64,000 bases of DNA from Bacillota bacterium (GTDB lineage Bacteria > Bacillota > Clostridia > Lachnospirales > Lachnospiraceae): contig JAEWJZ010000014.1 in assembly GCA_023386315.1 (NCBI GenBank), forward strand, positions 67,001-131,000, given 5' to 3'. This document shows, one piece after another, positions 37,618-46,831 of this stretch. The notes beneath the pieces were generated by a model that did not search any database, was not told where the DNA came from, and saw only the letters and a list, made by a program, of their open reading frames with translations. A program made the position numbers and the translations under genes. The stretch's first letter is position 1. Every line of letters begins with the position of its first letter.

Positions 37618-40600
37618 CTAAAAATCCTCCCCCACCACGCTCCAGGCCGCATCAATGCTGTGATACGTCCGAATGTAGTTCTGGGTATTCTGGCTCATCT
37701 GCCTTAAGCTGTCCGGGTCATTGTAAAGAGTGATTACTTCCTCTGCAAATGTCTCCGGCTCATCTCTTACCACCATCACCTTTTCTGCCTCAGGAATTCC
37801 CTCTGCTCCTATGGAGGTGGTTACAACAGGGGCGCCATAATAAAGCGCTTCAATTACCTTTCCCTTCACGCCTGCTCCATAACGCAGCGGAACTACCACA
37901 ATCCGGCAGCTGGCGTACAGACTTGCCAGTTCTTCTTCAGTCACAAAGCCTTTTACGATGATTCCGTTATCCGGCTGTTCCAGAGCCTTGATTTCATCTG
38001 TAACCTTGGAGCCGACAATGTAGAAATTAACCGGTATCTGTTCCCGGATTAATGGAAATATCTCCCTGGCAAACCATAATACCGCATCTGCATTGGGCGG
38101 ATGGGCAAAACCGCCTACAAACAGCAGTCCTTCCCTCTTTTCAAAATCATTGGGAATGTGATTTAAAAACTTATCAAAAACGTAAGCTACGATTGCTTTT
38201 ACCGGTACGGAAGGCTCGATTTCATGAATGGCTTCCCTCTCAACATAGGACGGATAATAGGATACTGCCGCCTTTTTCATGAGACGCAGTTCCATGGATC
38301 TCCAGTATTCGGAAGCTTCCCGCTTTTTAGGATCTCCAGTAAGCTCATATTCCCTGCCTTCCCGCAGGAAATGAAGGTCATGGCCGTAATAAATCAGCTT
38401 CATGCTGGTATGTTCCCGGAGAAAATCAATATATTTCTGAGCGATATGGGGGCGGTTTAAATAAGCTGCCTTTATATCGTCTCCATGTGTCTTTAACCAG
38501 TCCCAGATACCTGCCTGGTATTCCCTTCCGTAAAGAATCTCGATTCCCATCTGCTGCAAAGCGGTGGAGTAGGGTTCTTCATGAAGGAAATTGTCTCCCA
38601 GGAACTTGACTACATATCCCTTATCAATAAACATCTTTAAATACTGGAATGTAGTTTTGGAACCAGCATCCCGGTCATAGGTAGGCACATAATGATCTAC
38701 CACAAGGATGATGTCCTTTCCCTGGCTTCTTTCTCTGGCACGGAATGGATCAGGATTACCGTTGTTTTCGCTTTGCCGGCTGAATTCAACTGCCCATTTT
38801 TCTTTCAGCTTTTTACTGTTTTCCACCTGATAGCGTTTTAATCCGGAACCATTCACATCTGTGCCGTTTGAAACACCCTCGAAATGAATGACCTTGGAAA
38901 GGGGCTGATAAACCACCCGGTAACCGGCTTTACGCACCTCAAAGGCAAGATCGGAATCTTCACAATAAGCCGGTGCAAAGCGTTCATCGAAGCCGCCAAT
39001 CTGTTTCCATAAATCATTGGAAAGAAGGATTGCGGCACCGGAAATATAGTCCACATCTTTTACATAATTGTATTCAGGCTTCTCCGGATCGTCCAGACGT
39101 CCGTAATTCCAGCCGGAGCCATCACTCCATAAGATTCCTCCAGCTTCCTGAAGGCGTCCGTCAGGATAAACCAGCTTGGAACCCACCATTCCGATGGAAG
39201 AGTCTGACTCGATTAAATTCACCAGACTGTCCAGCCAGCCGTCGGTCACCTGAGTATCATTGTTTAAAAACATGATATATTTTCCTCTTGCCGACTTGGC
39301 TGCCTGATTGCAGTTTCTTAAAAAGCCCTGATTGGTCTCATTGCGGCAGATCACCACATTTTCTGTGAATTTGGACAGTTCTGCCGTGGCATCACTGGAT
39401 ACGTCATCTGCTATGATCACCTCATAATCCACATTCTTTGTATGCTCCAGTATGGAAAGCAGACAGGCGTAGGTATAATGGATCTGGTTGTAAACAGGAA
39501 TGACGATGGATACCATGGGGTGTCCTTCTTTCACAAAACGAAGCTTTCCATGAATCCGGTATTCCTCACCGATTTTCATATCCCCTTCCATAAGATTCCT
39601 TCCCTCATCTGTTGTATAAAGGGAAATGGACTTTATGGGGTGAAGAATGGTCTCCTTCATATAAAACAGGATCTTCCGCTTTTTCGTTCCTTTTGGGAAT
39701 TTTTCATTAAAAATTCTTCCCAGCCTGCGCCATACCTTATAAAAGAAGGATTCATGCTTTCTTAACTGCTCGATGATCCCCTGCATGGTATCGCAGTCCT
39801 TTCTAAGGGATGCAATAATCATCTCCTGATTGGTAACATGGTTATCCGTCAGGCGTTTTTCTTCCTGCTGTTTTGTTATGGTTAAATCCTTTTCTTTTAA
39901 CTCTGCTTTCATCTGGGCAATGCGGTCCCTGGTATCATCAATGATCTGGGATACCTCAAACATGCTGTCAGGGAGTGCAAACGTCTCATGCATATAGTTT
40001 AAGAGATAAATCTGCTGGTTCTCACCGTGGACATATTCCTGAAAATGGCGCTCCATCTCTTCATAGATCCCGATAAGCTCCCTGTCTACTCCCTGTTCTT
40101 CCATAAATGCTTCCATGGAATCATAGCTCAGGATGCTTTTATACTGCTCATAAAAATAATAAAGCACACGGAACTTTATGAAATTAACCGGAACAGGAAA
40201 AGAGAATACCCATTCGTAATCCAGACAGTAAGGACCGTCTTCTGTCATCATGATATTCTCAAAAAGGCAGTCAATATTTGAATGTTTAAATGCCCAGTCC
40301 CTCTTAATCTGCTCTCCGGTATCCGGCAGAACACCGAATACCTCTTCAAACTCCTCAGTAACATGGAAAGGCGTCATATAATCATCATGCACCTTTAAAA
40401 TCAAGGAAATACCCTCTTCCAAAGAGGCTTCGGGTACCTTTCCATTCTGAATCTCTCTGCCCAGAAGCTCGGCATAAGTCTCACCTTTTAAGAAAGCGAA
40501 CCGGGCTGTGGTTCCATCGGCACTGACAGTCACGTCTGCCACATTTAACCCCTGATTCTGTTCCTTTAGATTTCTGTATTTTTCTTCAAAGGAACGGATG

Positions 40601-40731
40601 TGAGGAATACCCTCTGCCGTCAGGGCAGACTTTTCCACAAACGGCAGTCCATTTTCTTCCACAAGACTGGTTCGTATCTGAAAAGCTTCTCTTCTTGTTT
40701 TATTATATTTTACAAAATTAATTTTCTTCAT
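37618..40731 (-). CDS. Kinase-like - coiled coil - GT2 - GT4 multidomain glycosyltransferase
   Basis: This 1037-residue protein has four parts. Residues 1-250 look like a protein-kinase/aminoglycoside-kinase-like fold: a candidate ATP lysine in FVEKSAL, a catalytic-loop-like IDCLFENI (Asp154, Asn159) and a metal Asp171 in CLDYEW. Residues 262-328 form a heptad-rich coiled coil. Residues 407-660 are a GT2 domain (VSIVIPVYNQ, IADDVSSDAT, FLNNDTQVTDGW, YCEDSDLAFEVRKAGY). Residues 690-1037 are a GT-B/GT4 domain (LLFVGGFAHPPNADAVLWFA, VVVPLRYGAGVKGKVIEAL). The ATG overlaps the methyltransferase stop by 14 bases. It probably assembles and perhaps caps the heptose glycan. The kinase call is inference from motifs and may be a degenerate domain. 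Confidence 0.8.
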   Translation of the reverse strand: MKKINFVKYNKTRREAFQIRTSLVEENGLPFVEKSALTAEGIPHIRSFEEKYRNLKEQNQGLNVADVTVSADGTTARFAFLKGETYAELLGREIQNGKVPEASLEEGISLILKVHDDYMTPFHVTEEFEEVFGVLPDTGEQIKRDWAFKHSNIDCLFENIMMTEDGPYCLDYEWVFSFPVPVNFIKFRVLYYFYEQYKSILSYDSMEAFMEEQGVDRELIGIYEEMERHFQEYVHGENQQIYLLNYMHETFALPDSMFEVSQIIDDTRDRIAQMKAELKEKDLTITKQQEEKRLTDNHVTNQEMIIASLRKDCDTMQGIIEQLRKHESFFYKVWRRLGRIFNEKFPKGTKKRKILFYMKETILHPIKSISLYTTDEGRNLMEGDMKIGEEYRIHGKLRFVKEGHPMVSIVIPVYNQIHYTYACLLSILEHTKNVDYEVIIADDVSSDATAELSKFTENVVICRNETNQGFLRNCNQAAKSARGKYIMFLNNDTQVTDGWLDSLVNLIESDSSIGMVGSKLVYPDGRLQEAGGILWSDGSGWNYGRLDDPEKPEYNYVKDVDYISGAAILLSNDLWKQIGGFDERFAPAYCEDSDLAFEVRKAGYRVVYQPLSKVIHFEGVSNGTDVNGSGLKRYQVENSKKLKEKWAVEFSRQSENNGNPDPFRARERSQGKDIILVVDHYVPTYDRDAGSKTTFQYLKMFIDKGYVVKFLGDNFLHEEPYSTALQQMGIEILYGREYQAGIWDWLKTHGDDIKAAYLNRPHIAQKYIDFLREHTSMKLIYYGHDLHFLREGREYELTGDPKKREASEYWRSMELRLMKKAAVSYYPSYVEREAIHEIEPSVPVKAIVAYVFDKFLNHIPNDFEKREGLLFVGGFAHPPNADAVLWFAREIFPLIREQIPVNFYIVGSKVTDEIKALEQPDNGIIVKGFVTEEELASLYASCRIVVVPLRYGAGVKGKVIEALYYGAPVVTTSIGAEGIPEAEKVMVVRDEPETFAEEVITLYNDPDSLRQMSQNTQNYIRTYHSIDAAWSVVGEDF

Positions 40732-41500
40732 GACGGCTCCAAATGGTTAAAAATGAATTGGCAAATGTCTCAAACTGTTTTCCTTCACACACTTCATCAA
40801 ACATCTTACCTAAATCGAATCGTAAATACTTCGGGTAATCATAGGCAAGAATGGCGTGGGTTAAATCTCCCTTTCCCGGAAGATACCCGTCGGAGTAAAG
40901 AGTTACGGGAAGGCGGTAATCCGGCATGGGATAATAAAACTCCACAGTTCCTACCTCACCTTCATTTCCGCATAAAAGTTCTTTCAGCTCTGTTCTGGAC
41001 AGACAAAACTGCTCCGCTTTTGCACCAGCCTGATACTTTAATCCCAGCCGGTTTGTAATTGCAGCAATCAGAGTTCCGTCCGGTTTTAAAAGTTCTTTTG
41101 CCTTCTCTGTCATTTCCTGATACGGTTCACAAAGAGAACCTGCAAAAACGATATAATCAAAGCTCTCATTACTGATAAAAGAGTGTAAATCACCGTTCAC
41201 GTAGTGGATATTGTCCCGTTTCTGATGACGAAGACGGTTGAAAGATAAATTGTTGTGACTGGGGTCTATTACGGTTACTTCTTTTACCCGTCTGCTGTAT
41301 AAGCCTGTAAGCGCGCCGTAGTCGGATCCTACCTGCAAAAGAGTTCCTTCCGGATTAAATTCAAACCAGTCCAGCAGATTTTCTCTTATCTCTGATAAGG
41401 CATATAAGTAATCCAGCCTGGGATTTTCCTGCAGCAGCTTTTTGATGTCTCCATTGTAATTCTGATACAGCTTTTTAAGTTCAGGGCTGATATCATTCAT
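40718..41500 (-). CDS. Class I SAM-dependent methyltransferase
   Basis: The 260-residue protein has the class I methyltransferase core: LLQVGSDYGALTGLYSRRV (SAM-binding glycine-rich loop), VTVIDPSHNNLSF with the ribose-binding Asp, and FDYIVFAGSLCEPYQEM. The substrate is not evident. AAGGAGG precedes the ATG, and the stop lies inside the next gene, which encodes the kinase-like/coiled-coil glycosyltransferase. In E. coli O8/O9a, methylation by WbdD terminates chains for export by a Wzt with a glycan-binding domain; a Wzt of that form is encoded just upstream here, so methyl capping of the glycan is a reasonable hypothesis. Confidence 0.85.
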   Translation of the reverse strand: MNDISPELKKLYQNYNGDIKKLLQENPRLDYLYALSEIRENLLDWFEFNPEGTLLQVGSDYGALTGLYSRRVKEVTVIDPSHNNLSFNRLRHQKRDNIHYVNGDLHSFISNESFDYIVFAGSLCEPYQEMTEKAKELLKPDGTLIAAITNRLGLKYQAGAKAEQFCLSRTELKELLCGNEGEVGTVEFYYPMPDYRLPVTLYSDGYLPGKGDLTHAILAYDYPKYLRFDLGKMFDEVCEGKQFETFANSFLTIWSRHEEN

Positions 41501-41512
41501 GCTTATTCCTCC

Positions 41513-42853
41513 TTACTTTTCTGCGCGCAAAAGTGTTAAGCTTACATCTGGTTCCATATCATAAACGCCAACCGTATTCTTGTTGGATATAACGGTGATA
41601 TTTACAATATCATACAGACGATGGTAAACCACATGCTCCCCGTTTTCAAATCCTGTGCAGCTCATGGACAGTAAGTATTCTCCACCCTGAAGAGTCATCT
41701 TCTGAGTGAATTCCACGACGTATTCGTCGCCCTTTTTCACAGCCTTTACATCGGAGGCTTCGTACATGGTATTGGTACCGGTTAAATCGGCGCCCCGCTT
41801 GTCCTTGATGGTATAAGTAAAAATCGGCGTCTCAATTGCTCCATGGAAATGAATCCGTTCTTTTATGGTAAAACGCTCTCCCTTTAACAGGAGATTGGTG
41901 ATGTTTCCTCTCTCGTCAAGAAGCCCGAAATCGACGATTTCCGCTCTCTTGTCTCCATATTCCGTACGATTTGGATTAATTGTCAGCTTTTCCTTCATCA
42001 TGCCACCTGCTGCCGCACTGCTTCTTTCAGAAAGTGCCCGATCTCCGGAAAAATCATTGTACAGCCCGCTATCCGCTTCTGCCAGTTCTTCCTCCAGATC
42101 ATCCATCTGGTTTGCCAGGATCTTCTTGTAGAGATCGACCATCTTCCCTGGTTCACCCTCTGCGATGAAATTGCCTTTGTTTAATACTACCACACGGTCA
42201 CAATACTTGATAATGGCGCCCATATCATGAGTAACCATGAGAATGGTGGTGCCATTTTTACGGATTTCTTCCATGCGGCGGTAACATTTGGCCTGGAAAA
42301 ATACATCTCCTACGGATAGCGCTTCATCAACAATCAGAATTTCCGGTTCCACATTAATGGCAAGGGCAAATGCAAGACGGACGAACATACCGCTGGAATA
42401 AGTTTTTACCGGCTGATAGACAAAGTCTCCGATGTCGGCAAAATCCAGAATGTCCTGGAGTTTTCCATCCATCTCTTTTCGGGAAAATCCCATCATGGTA
42501 CCATTCATGTAGATGTTCTCGATTCCTGTATAATCCATGTTAAATCCCGCCCCCAGTTCCAGAAGAGCGGAAATCACCCCGTTTACCTCCACATCTCCTG
42601 TGGTAGGGGTCAGGACTCCGGTTATAATCTTTAAAATAGTGGATTTTCCAGATCCGTTGGTACCGATAATGCCTACGGTCTGTCCCTTTTCCACATCAAA
42701 AGAGATCCCGTTTAAGGCATAAAAATCCCGGTGGTAATTCTTATGAGTCAGACTCATGGCCTCTTTTAACCGGTCAATGGGCTTCTCATATAATTTATAT
42801 ATTTTGGTTACATTATTAACAGACAGTGCTTTGTTGTTCGATTCTACGGACAT
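41513..42853 (-). CDS. wzt: Polysaccharide ABC exporter ATPase with C-terminal glycan-binding domain (Wzt)
   Basis: The N-terminal 240 residues are the ATPase: Walker A GTNGSGKST, LLELGAGFNMDYTGIENIYM, signature YSSGMFVRLAFA, Walker B EILIVDEALSVGD. After a Glu-rich linker (about 250-285) a beta-rich domain of about 150 residues follows (DFGLLDERGNITNLLLKGE onward), matching Wzt C-terminal domains that recognise the modified non-reducing end of the exported glycan. The start at 42853 is preferred because GGAGG lies five bases before it; the in-frame ATG at 42865 has no site. It is 21 bases after wzm, and the methyltransferase gene follows. Confidence 0.93.
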   Translation of the reverse strand: MSVESNNKALSVNNVTKIYKLYEKPIDRLKEAMSLTHKNYHRDFYALNGISFDVEKGQTVGIIGTNGSGKSTILKIITGVLTPTTGDVEVNGVISALLELGAGFNMDYTGIENIYMNGTMMGFSRKEMDGKLQDILDFADIGDFVYQPVKTYSSGMFVRLAFALAINVEPEILIVDEALSVGDVFFQAKCYRRMEEIRKNGTTILMVTHDMGAIIKYCDRVVVLNKGNFIAEGEPGKMVDLYKKILANQMDDLEEELAEADSGLYNDFSGDRALSERSSAAAGGMMKEKLTINPNRTEYGDKRAEIVDFGLLDERGNITNLLLKGERFTIKERIHFHGAIETPIFTYTIKDKRGADLTGTNTMYEASDVKAVKKGDEYVVEFTQKMTLQGGEYLLSMSCTGFENGEHVVYHRLYDIVNITVISNKNTVGVYDMEPDVSLTLLRAEK

Positions 42854-42874
42854 TGAATCCTCCATGGTAACTGC

Positions 42875-43687
42875 TTACAGCACATCGGAAAAATGCGGGC
42901 GCAGCTTTTTAAATACTTTCAGTCCTATCAAAAATAAGACAATGGTCACAAACCAGAAATAAAGACCAAGAATTGGCCGTTCAAAAATCCAGTTCCCGGT
43001 TAACATGCTGTCACGGTATCCAGCCACAATATAATAAACCGGATTTATTTTCAGCAGGGTGGGAAGCCACTCAGGAGCTTTGGGAAACATCTCCGGGGCC
43101 CACATAATCGGCACCATCCACATGCCAAACTGCAGGCAGATACCTACAATCTGTGCCATATCCTTGAAAAATACATTGATGGCACTGGTAAAATAGGCGA
43201 TGGACAGAGACAGCATGGAGGCCGCAAAGGAATAGTAAATAATCTGAATCCAGCTGGCCTTTGGTAAAAAACCATAACATAAAAATACCACAATCATAAT
43301 AACAGCAAATATACCGTGTACCATCAGACATGATAACATCTTAATAAATGGCAGAATCTCTACACGGAAAACCACTTTCTTTACCAGATAATTATATTCC
43401 TGCAGACAACCAGTCCCCATGTTCAAAACTTCACTGAGATAAAACCAGGGTACTATGCCGGGAATCAGCCACAATACATATGGATATTCCTTAATGGGAG
43501 GAACACTCTTAAACCCCATCTGAAACACAAAAAAATAAACAAGAACCGTCGCCATCGGCTGCAAAAACATCCAGGCAATACCAAAGTAGGAGCCTACAAA
43601 CCGCTTCTTAAAATCTGCCTTTGACAAATCCAGAATCAGTTTTCTTTTTATATAGATTTCTTTTAATAAGGAAACCAGATAATTCAT
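42875..43687 (-). CDS. wzm: Polysaccharide ABC exporter permease (Wzm)
   Basis: This 270-residue ABC-2 permease has six hydrophobic segments and the typical opening LSKADFKKRFVGSYFGIAWM, followed by PYVLWLIPGIVPWFYLSE and IMWAPEMFPKAPEWLPTLLK. It pairs with the downstream Wzt to move the finished lipid-linked glycan across the membrane. Unlike the Wzm of the first locus it has no N-terminal extension. It lies fifteen bases after rfbC. Confidence 0.94.
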   Translation of the reverse strand: MNYLVSLLKEIYIKRKLILDLSKADFKKRFVGSYFGIAWMFLQPMATVLVYFFVFQMGFKSVPPIKEYPYVLWLIPGIVPWFYLSEVLNMGTGCLQEYNYLVKKVVFRVEILPFIKMLSCLMVHGIFAVIMIVVFLCYGFLPKASWIQIIYYSFAASMLSLSIAYFTSAINVFFKDMAQIVGICLQFGMWMVPIMWAPEMFPKAPEWLPTLLKINPVYYIVAGYRDSMLTGNWIFERPILGLYFWFVTIVLFLIGLKVFKKLRPHFSDVL

Positions 43688-43702
43688 GGTTTTCTCCTCT
43701 CG

Positions 43703-44257
43703 TTAGAATTTAAACGTATCCCGGATGCCGTTCCACTTCTGGTCTTTGTCGGAAATAGTAAGCTCCATTCCCTCTGAAACTGGCCATTCAATTCCGATCT
43801 CGGGATCACTCCAAAGAATTCCGCCTTCGTCACCCGGATGGTAGAAATCTGTGCATTTGTATGCAAATTCAGCCTCATCAGAGAGAACTAAAAATCCATG
43901 GGCAAAGCCTTCCGAAATATAGAACTGCTTTTTGTTTTCTGCAGACAGCTCTACGCCGAACCATTTTCCATAAGTTTTGGAAGAAGATCTTAAATCCACT
44001 GCTACATCAAAAACGGTTCCTCTCACTGCACGTACCAGTTTCCCCTGGGGAAACTGCTTCTGGAAATGAAGTCCTCTTAACACTCCTTTTACAGACATGG
44101 ACTGGTTATCCTGTACGAAATTCATATTCAGGCCCGCTTCTTTAAAATCATTCTGGTTGTAGGTTTCCATAAAATATCCTCTGGAATCCGGAAAAACCGT
44201 TGGTTCAATGACATAAAGCCCTTCTATCTCACATGATGTTACTTTTATCTTTCCCAT
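43703..44257 (-). CDS. rfbC: dTDP-4-dehydrorhamnose 3,5-epimerase
   Basis: This 184-residue cupin epimerase acts in dTDP-L-rhamnose synthesis. IEPTVFPDSRGYFMETYN, FVQDNQSMSVKGVLRGLHFQ with the catalytic His, and LVRAVRGTVFDVAVDLR are diagnostic. FAHGFLVLSDEAEFAYKCTD is the second half of the active site. It is the first gene of the heptose glycan operon. The rfbA, rfbB and rfbD partners are not in this window and must lie elsewhere if L-rhamnose is made. AAAGGAG precedes the ATG. Confidence 0.95.
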   Translation of the reverse strand: MGKIKVTSCEIEGLYVIEPTVFPDSRGYFMETYNQNDFKEAGLNMNFVQDNQSMSVKGVLRGLHFQKQFPQGKLVRAVRGTVFDVAVDLRSSSKTYGKWFGVELSAENKKQFYISEGFAHGFLVLSDEAEFAYKCTDFYHPGDEGGILWSDPEIGIEWPVSEGMELTISDKDQKWNGIRDTFKF

Positions 44258-44302
44258 ATTTTTATGCTCCTTTACATTTCAAAACATTCTTTTACTTGTA
44301 GC

Positions 44303-44311
44303 ATTCTACCA
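44303..44311 (-). promoter_or_regulatory. Possible extended -10 promoter for the rfbC operon
   Basis: On the minus strand TGGTAGAAT has the extended TG before TAGAAT (44303-44308). It is about 45 bases before the rfbC ATG. No convincing -35 box is present. Confidence 0.45.
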
Positions 44312-44393
44312 CAACTCAGCCAAGATTTCTATATATAGGAAAATTTTTATTGGTTTCATCCCGGTTGGCGGCTCATTTATGATACATATAAGC

Positions 44394-44432
44394 AAAAAAT
44401 ACCGCCCGACTGAAGATTTTCAGCCAGACGGC
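44394..44432 (-). terminator. Rho-independent terminator after the 44476 repeat protein
   Basis: On the minus strand a 13-bp stem with three G-U pairs (arms 44420-44432 and 44403-44415, four-base loop) is followed by TATTTTTT. It isolates the repeat protein gene from the rfbC operon. Confidence 0.85.
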
Positions 44433-44475
44433 GACTTTCCTGTTTTATTTAACTGTAACAATTATGAAGTCAGAC

Positions 44476-45483
44476 TCACGCACCGGTCCATGCACCGTCC
44501 GTTCCCACATAATACCCATCCGGTGTTTCAGCATTGGTGTACATATCACCATTATCTCCGCAGTAATACCATTTGGAATTCCAGGATATCCAGCCTGTTG
44601 CCATATATCCATATTCGTTGAAATAGTACCAGTATCCATTAATATACTGCCAGTTGCTGACTGTATAGCTTTTGTCTGCATTGCAATACCACCAGCCCTT
44701 GTCATCTTTTAACCATGCACCGCTGCCTGCCGAAGCCCCGGGACCAGAGGAATTGATGGAATTGCTTGTGCTGTTGGAACTGATCTCCTGCGCCTCTGAA
44801 GTAGTTACATACCAGGAATAGGATTCTTCCCAGCTCCCTTTATTGGACGAATTATAGACGCCTCTTACCTTAAACGTATAATAGCCGCTGGATGTAATAT
44901 AACTGGAAAAGTCATAGCTGGAGCTGGTTGTTGTAAGTACAGAGGTTACGGTACTGCTTCCTCTGTAAAGTCTTATTTCATATTTTTTTGCATCTTCTGC
45001 TTCATCCCAGCTTGCTGTTCCATTGGATTCATTCCACGATAATTCACTGGCATCAAGTGCATAGTCGCTGCTATCACTATCCAGTGCATCAAGAGTAATA
45101 TAAACAATCAGTTCGGAACTGCTGCTTCTGCTTACAGAAGTAACTGTTCCGTCAGATCCGCTGATGTTCACACTGCTTTTGGAAAATCCACTGGTAAAAT
45201 AGTAGTCATCATCTGCATTCAGGTATACTTTCAGCTTTGGTTTATCTCCATCTTCCCATTCATCATCAGGAGTGTTGGTTACGGTTATTTCTTCCACGCT
45301 ATATTTACTGGTGTTGACAGTAACTGTTACATCACTCTCATCAGTTCCCACTTCTATATCTGAGTCAATTACCAATGAAACACTGCTTATTTGGGTTTGA
45401 GTGGATGCCATAGATGAGAACGGATATGCTGCAAAAAAAACTGCAGCACTCATTATGGCTATGGACTTTCTATAATGGAACAT
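44476..45483 (-). CDS. Secreted protein with fibronectin-like region and C-terminal cell-wall-binding repeats
   Basis: A signal peptide (MFHYRKSIAIMSAAVFFAAY, cleavage near SMA-ST) leads to about 125 residues of beta-rich sequence, a second beta domain (about 130-225, LSWNESNGTASWDEAEDAKK, YEIRLYRGSS, YYTFKVRGVYNSSNKG) that resembles a fibronectin type III fold, a Ser/Asn linker and four cell-wall-binding repeats (GWWYC, YWYYFNEYGYMATGW, WYYCGDNGDMYTN) at the end. The start at 45483 has AGGAGGG six bases upstream. It carries no catalytic motif and may be an adhesin or wall-associated structural protein. It is flanked by a terminator downstream and a hairpin in its leader. Confidence 0.85.
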   Translation of the reverse strand: MFHYRKSIAIMSAAVFFAAYPFSSMASTQTQISSVSLVIDSDIEVGTDESDVTVTVNTSKYSVEEITVTNTPDDEWEDGDKPKLKVYLNADDDYYFTSGFSKSSVNISGSDGTVTSVSRSSSSELIVYITLDALDSDSSDYALDASELSWNESNGTASWDEAEDAKKYEIRLYRGSSTVTSVLTTTSSSYDFSSYITSSGYYTFKVRGVYNSSNKGSWEESYSWYVTTSEAQEISSNSTSNSINSSGPGASAGSGAWLKDDKGWWYCNADKSYTVSNWQYINGYWYYFNEYGYMATGWISWNSKWYYCGDNGDMYTNAETPDGYYVGTDGAWTGA

Positions 45484-45508
45484 ATCGGATCCCTCCTGCA
45501 TTTTTTGA

Positions 45509-45535
45509 TCCGGGGACCAGATATCAGCCCCCGGA
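45509..45535 (-). promoter_or_regulatory. GC-rich leader hairpin upstream of the 45483 gene
   Basis: TCCGGGG (45509-45515) pairs with CCCCGGA (45529-45535) around a 13-base loop. On the minus strand it lies directly before the AGGAGGG site of the repeat protein gene, so it would fold in the mRNA leader. It may stabilise the message or restrict initiation. Confidence 0.5.
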
Positions 45536-45655
45536 GTGTTTTGTTTTCTCTTTATAAATGTATCACAGACTGCTTAAATCAGTCTTAAATATTACAGAGA
45601 TTTCCAGAAACAAATATTCTATGCAGAAACAACCAGTTTTTTGATAATCTAAGGC

Positions 45656-46831
45656 TTACTGCTTCACAATAAATGATTTTCTCTTACTTACCACATCAAA
45701 TATAACTGCCGCCAGAAGAACGGTTCCTTTCACAACCTTCTGAAGGTTCTGATCCACACCCATGATGCTCATTCCCAGGTTTAAGACACCCATCAGCGTA
45801 GCGCCTACAATAACACCCGGTACGGTTCCTGTTCCGCCGTATGCGGAAGCTCCGCCGATAAAGCAGGCTCCGATGGCATCCATTTCATAGTTGTTACCAG
45901 CCGTCGGATTGGCAGAATTTAAACGGGCCAGGGTAACCATGCCTGCCACTGCTGCCAGCAGGCCCATATTTAAATATGCAAGAAAATAAACTTTATTGGT
46001 ATCAATACCGGAAAGTCTTGTTGCCTTCTCATTTCCGCCCACTGCATAGAAATAGCGGCCGGTGGTTGTTTTGGAAGATATGTAGCTGTAAATTCCAATA
46101 ATGACAACAACCCAGATGAGAGCATTGGGGATTCCTTTGTACAGAGCCAGTTTATACATAAAGGCGAGTATAACAGCTGTCATTAATACCATTTTTAAAA
46201 TCGTACTGTTTAACGGATCTACCCGGTATCCCTTTTTCAGTTTTCTTTTTCTGGTGAAGAGTTCTGATACAATAAAGATACAGCAGGCTGCAATTCCCAC
46301 AAGGAAGCAGGTGAGGTTAAAGCCCTTCATTCCAAATACATCGGGAACATAAGTATTAAACAGATTTAAAAAGCTGTCCGGTACAGGAGAGAGGGTCATT
46401 CCCTGAAGGACTACGTTTGAAAGTCCACGGAAGATGAGCATTCCTGCAAGAGTTACAATAAATGGCGGAATCCGTACGTAGGCAATCCAAAAGCCCTGCC
46501 AAGCTCCAGCCAGTATGCCGATAATAATCATGGAAAGAAGAGAAAGATAGGGATTCATTCCCATCTTAATCATCATGCTTCCGCCTATAGCTCCTACGAA
46601 ACAGACAACAGATCCAACAGATAAATCAATGTTGCCGCCTGTCAGAATACAGAAGAGCATTCCGGTTGCCAGAATAAATACATATGCGTTTTGTGCGATT
46701 AAGTTGTTTACATTCTGGGGTAGAAGCATTTTCCCTCCCGTATTTACCGTAAACAGGATTACGACTACTGCCAGAACGATAACCATCGTATATTTTTTAA
46801 GTCCTTCCGACATTTTTAATTTATTCTCCAT
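45656..46831 (-). CDS. mmsB: Monosaccharide ABC importer permease (MmsB/XylH-like)
   Basis: A 391-residue permease with about ten hydrophobic segments of the ribose/xylose (BPD_transp_2) family. [39 protein letters not shown] and [20 protein letters not shown] are typical. It forms the membrane channel of the importer with the ATPase just upstream (11-base overlap) and the ChvE-like binding protein before that. The match is closest to the multiple-monosaccharide (GguB/MmsB) group rather than to RbsC. Sugar range is likely xylose, glucose, galactose or arabinose, by family. Confidence 0.88.
   Translation of the reverse strand: MENKLKMSEGLKKYTMVIVLAVVVILFTVNTGGKMLLPQNVNNLIAQNAYVFILATGMLFCILTGGNIDLSVGSVVCFVGAIGGSMMIKMGMNPYLSLLSMIIIGILAGAWQGFWIAYVRIPPFIVTLAGMLIFRGLSNVVLQGMTLSPVPDSFLNLFNTYVPDVFGMKGFNLTCFLVGIAACCIFIVSELFTRKRKLKKGYRVDPLNSTILKMVLMTAVILAFMYKLALYKGIPNALIWVVVIIGIYSYISSKTTTGRYFYAVGGNEKATRLSGIDTNKVYFLAYLNMGLLAAVAGMVTLARLNSANPTAGNNYEMDAIGACFIGGASAYGGTGTVPGVIVGATLMGVLNLGMSIMGVDQNLQKVVKGTVLLAAVIFDVVSKRKSFIVKQ

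Noticed and set aside
45509..45545. Plus-strand rho-independent terminator
   Set aside because: The hairpin plus T-rich run would fit, but no plus-strand gene lies upstream to be terminated.
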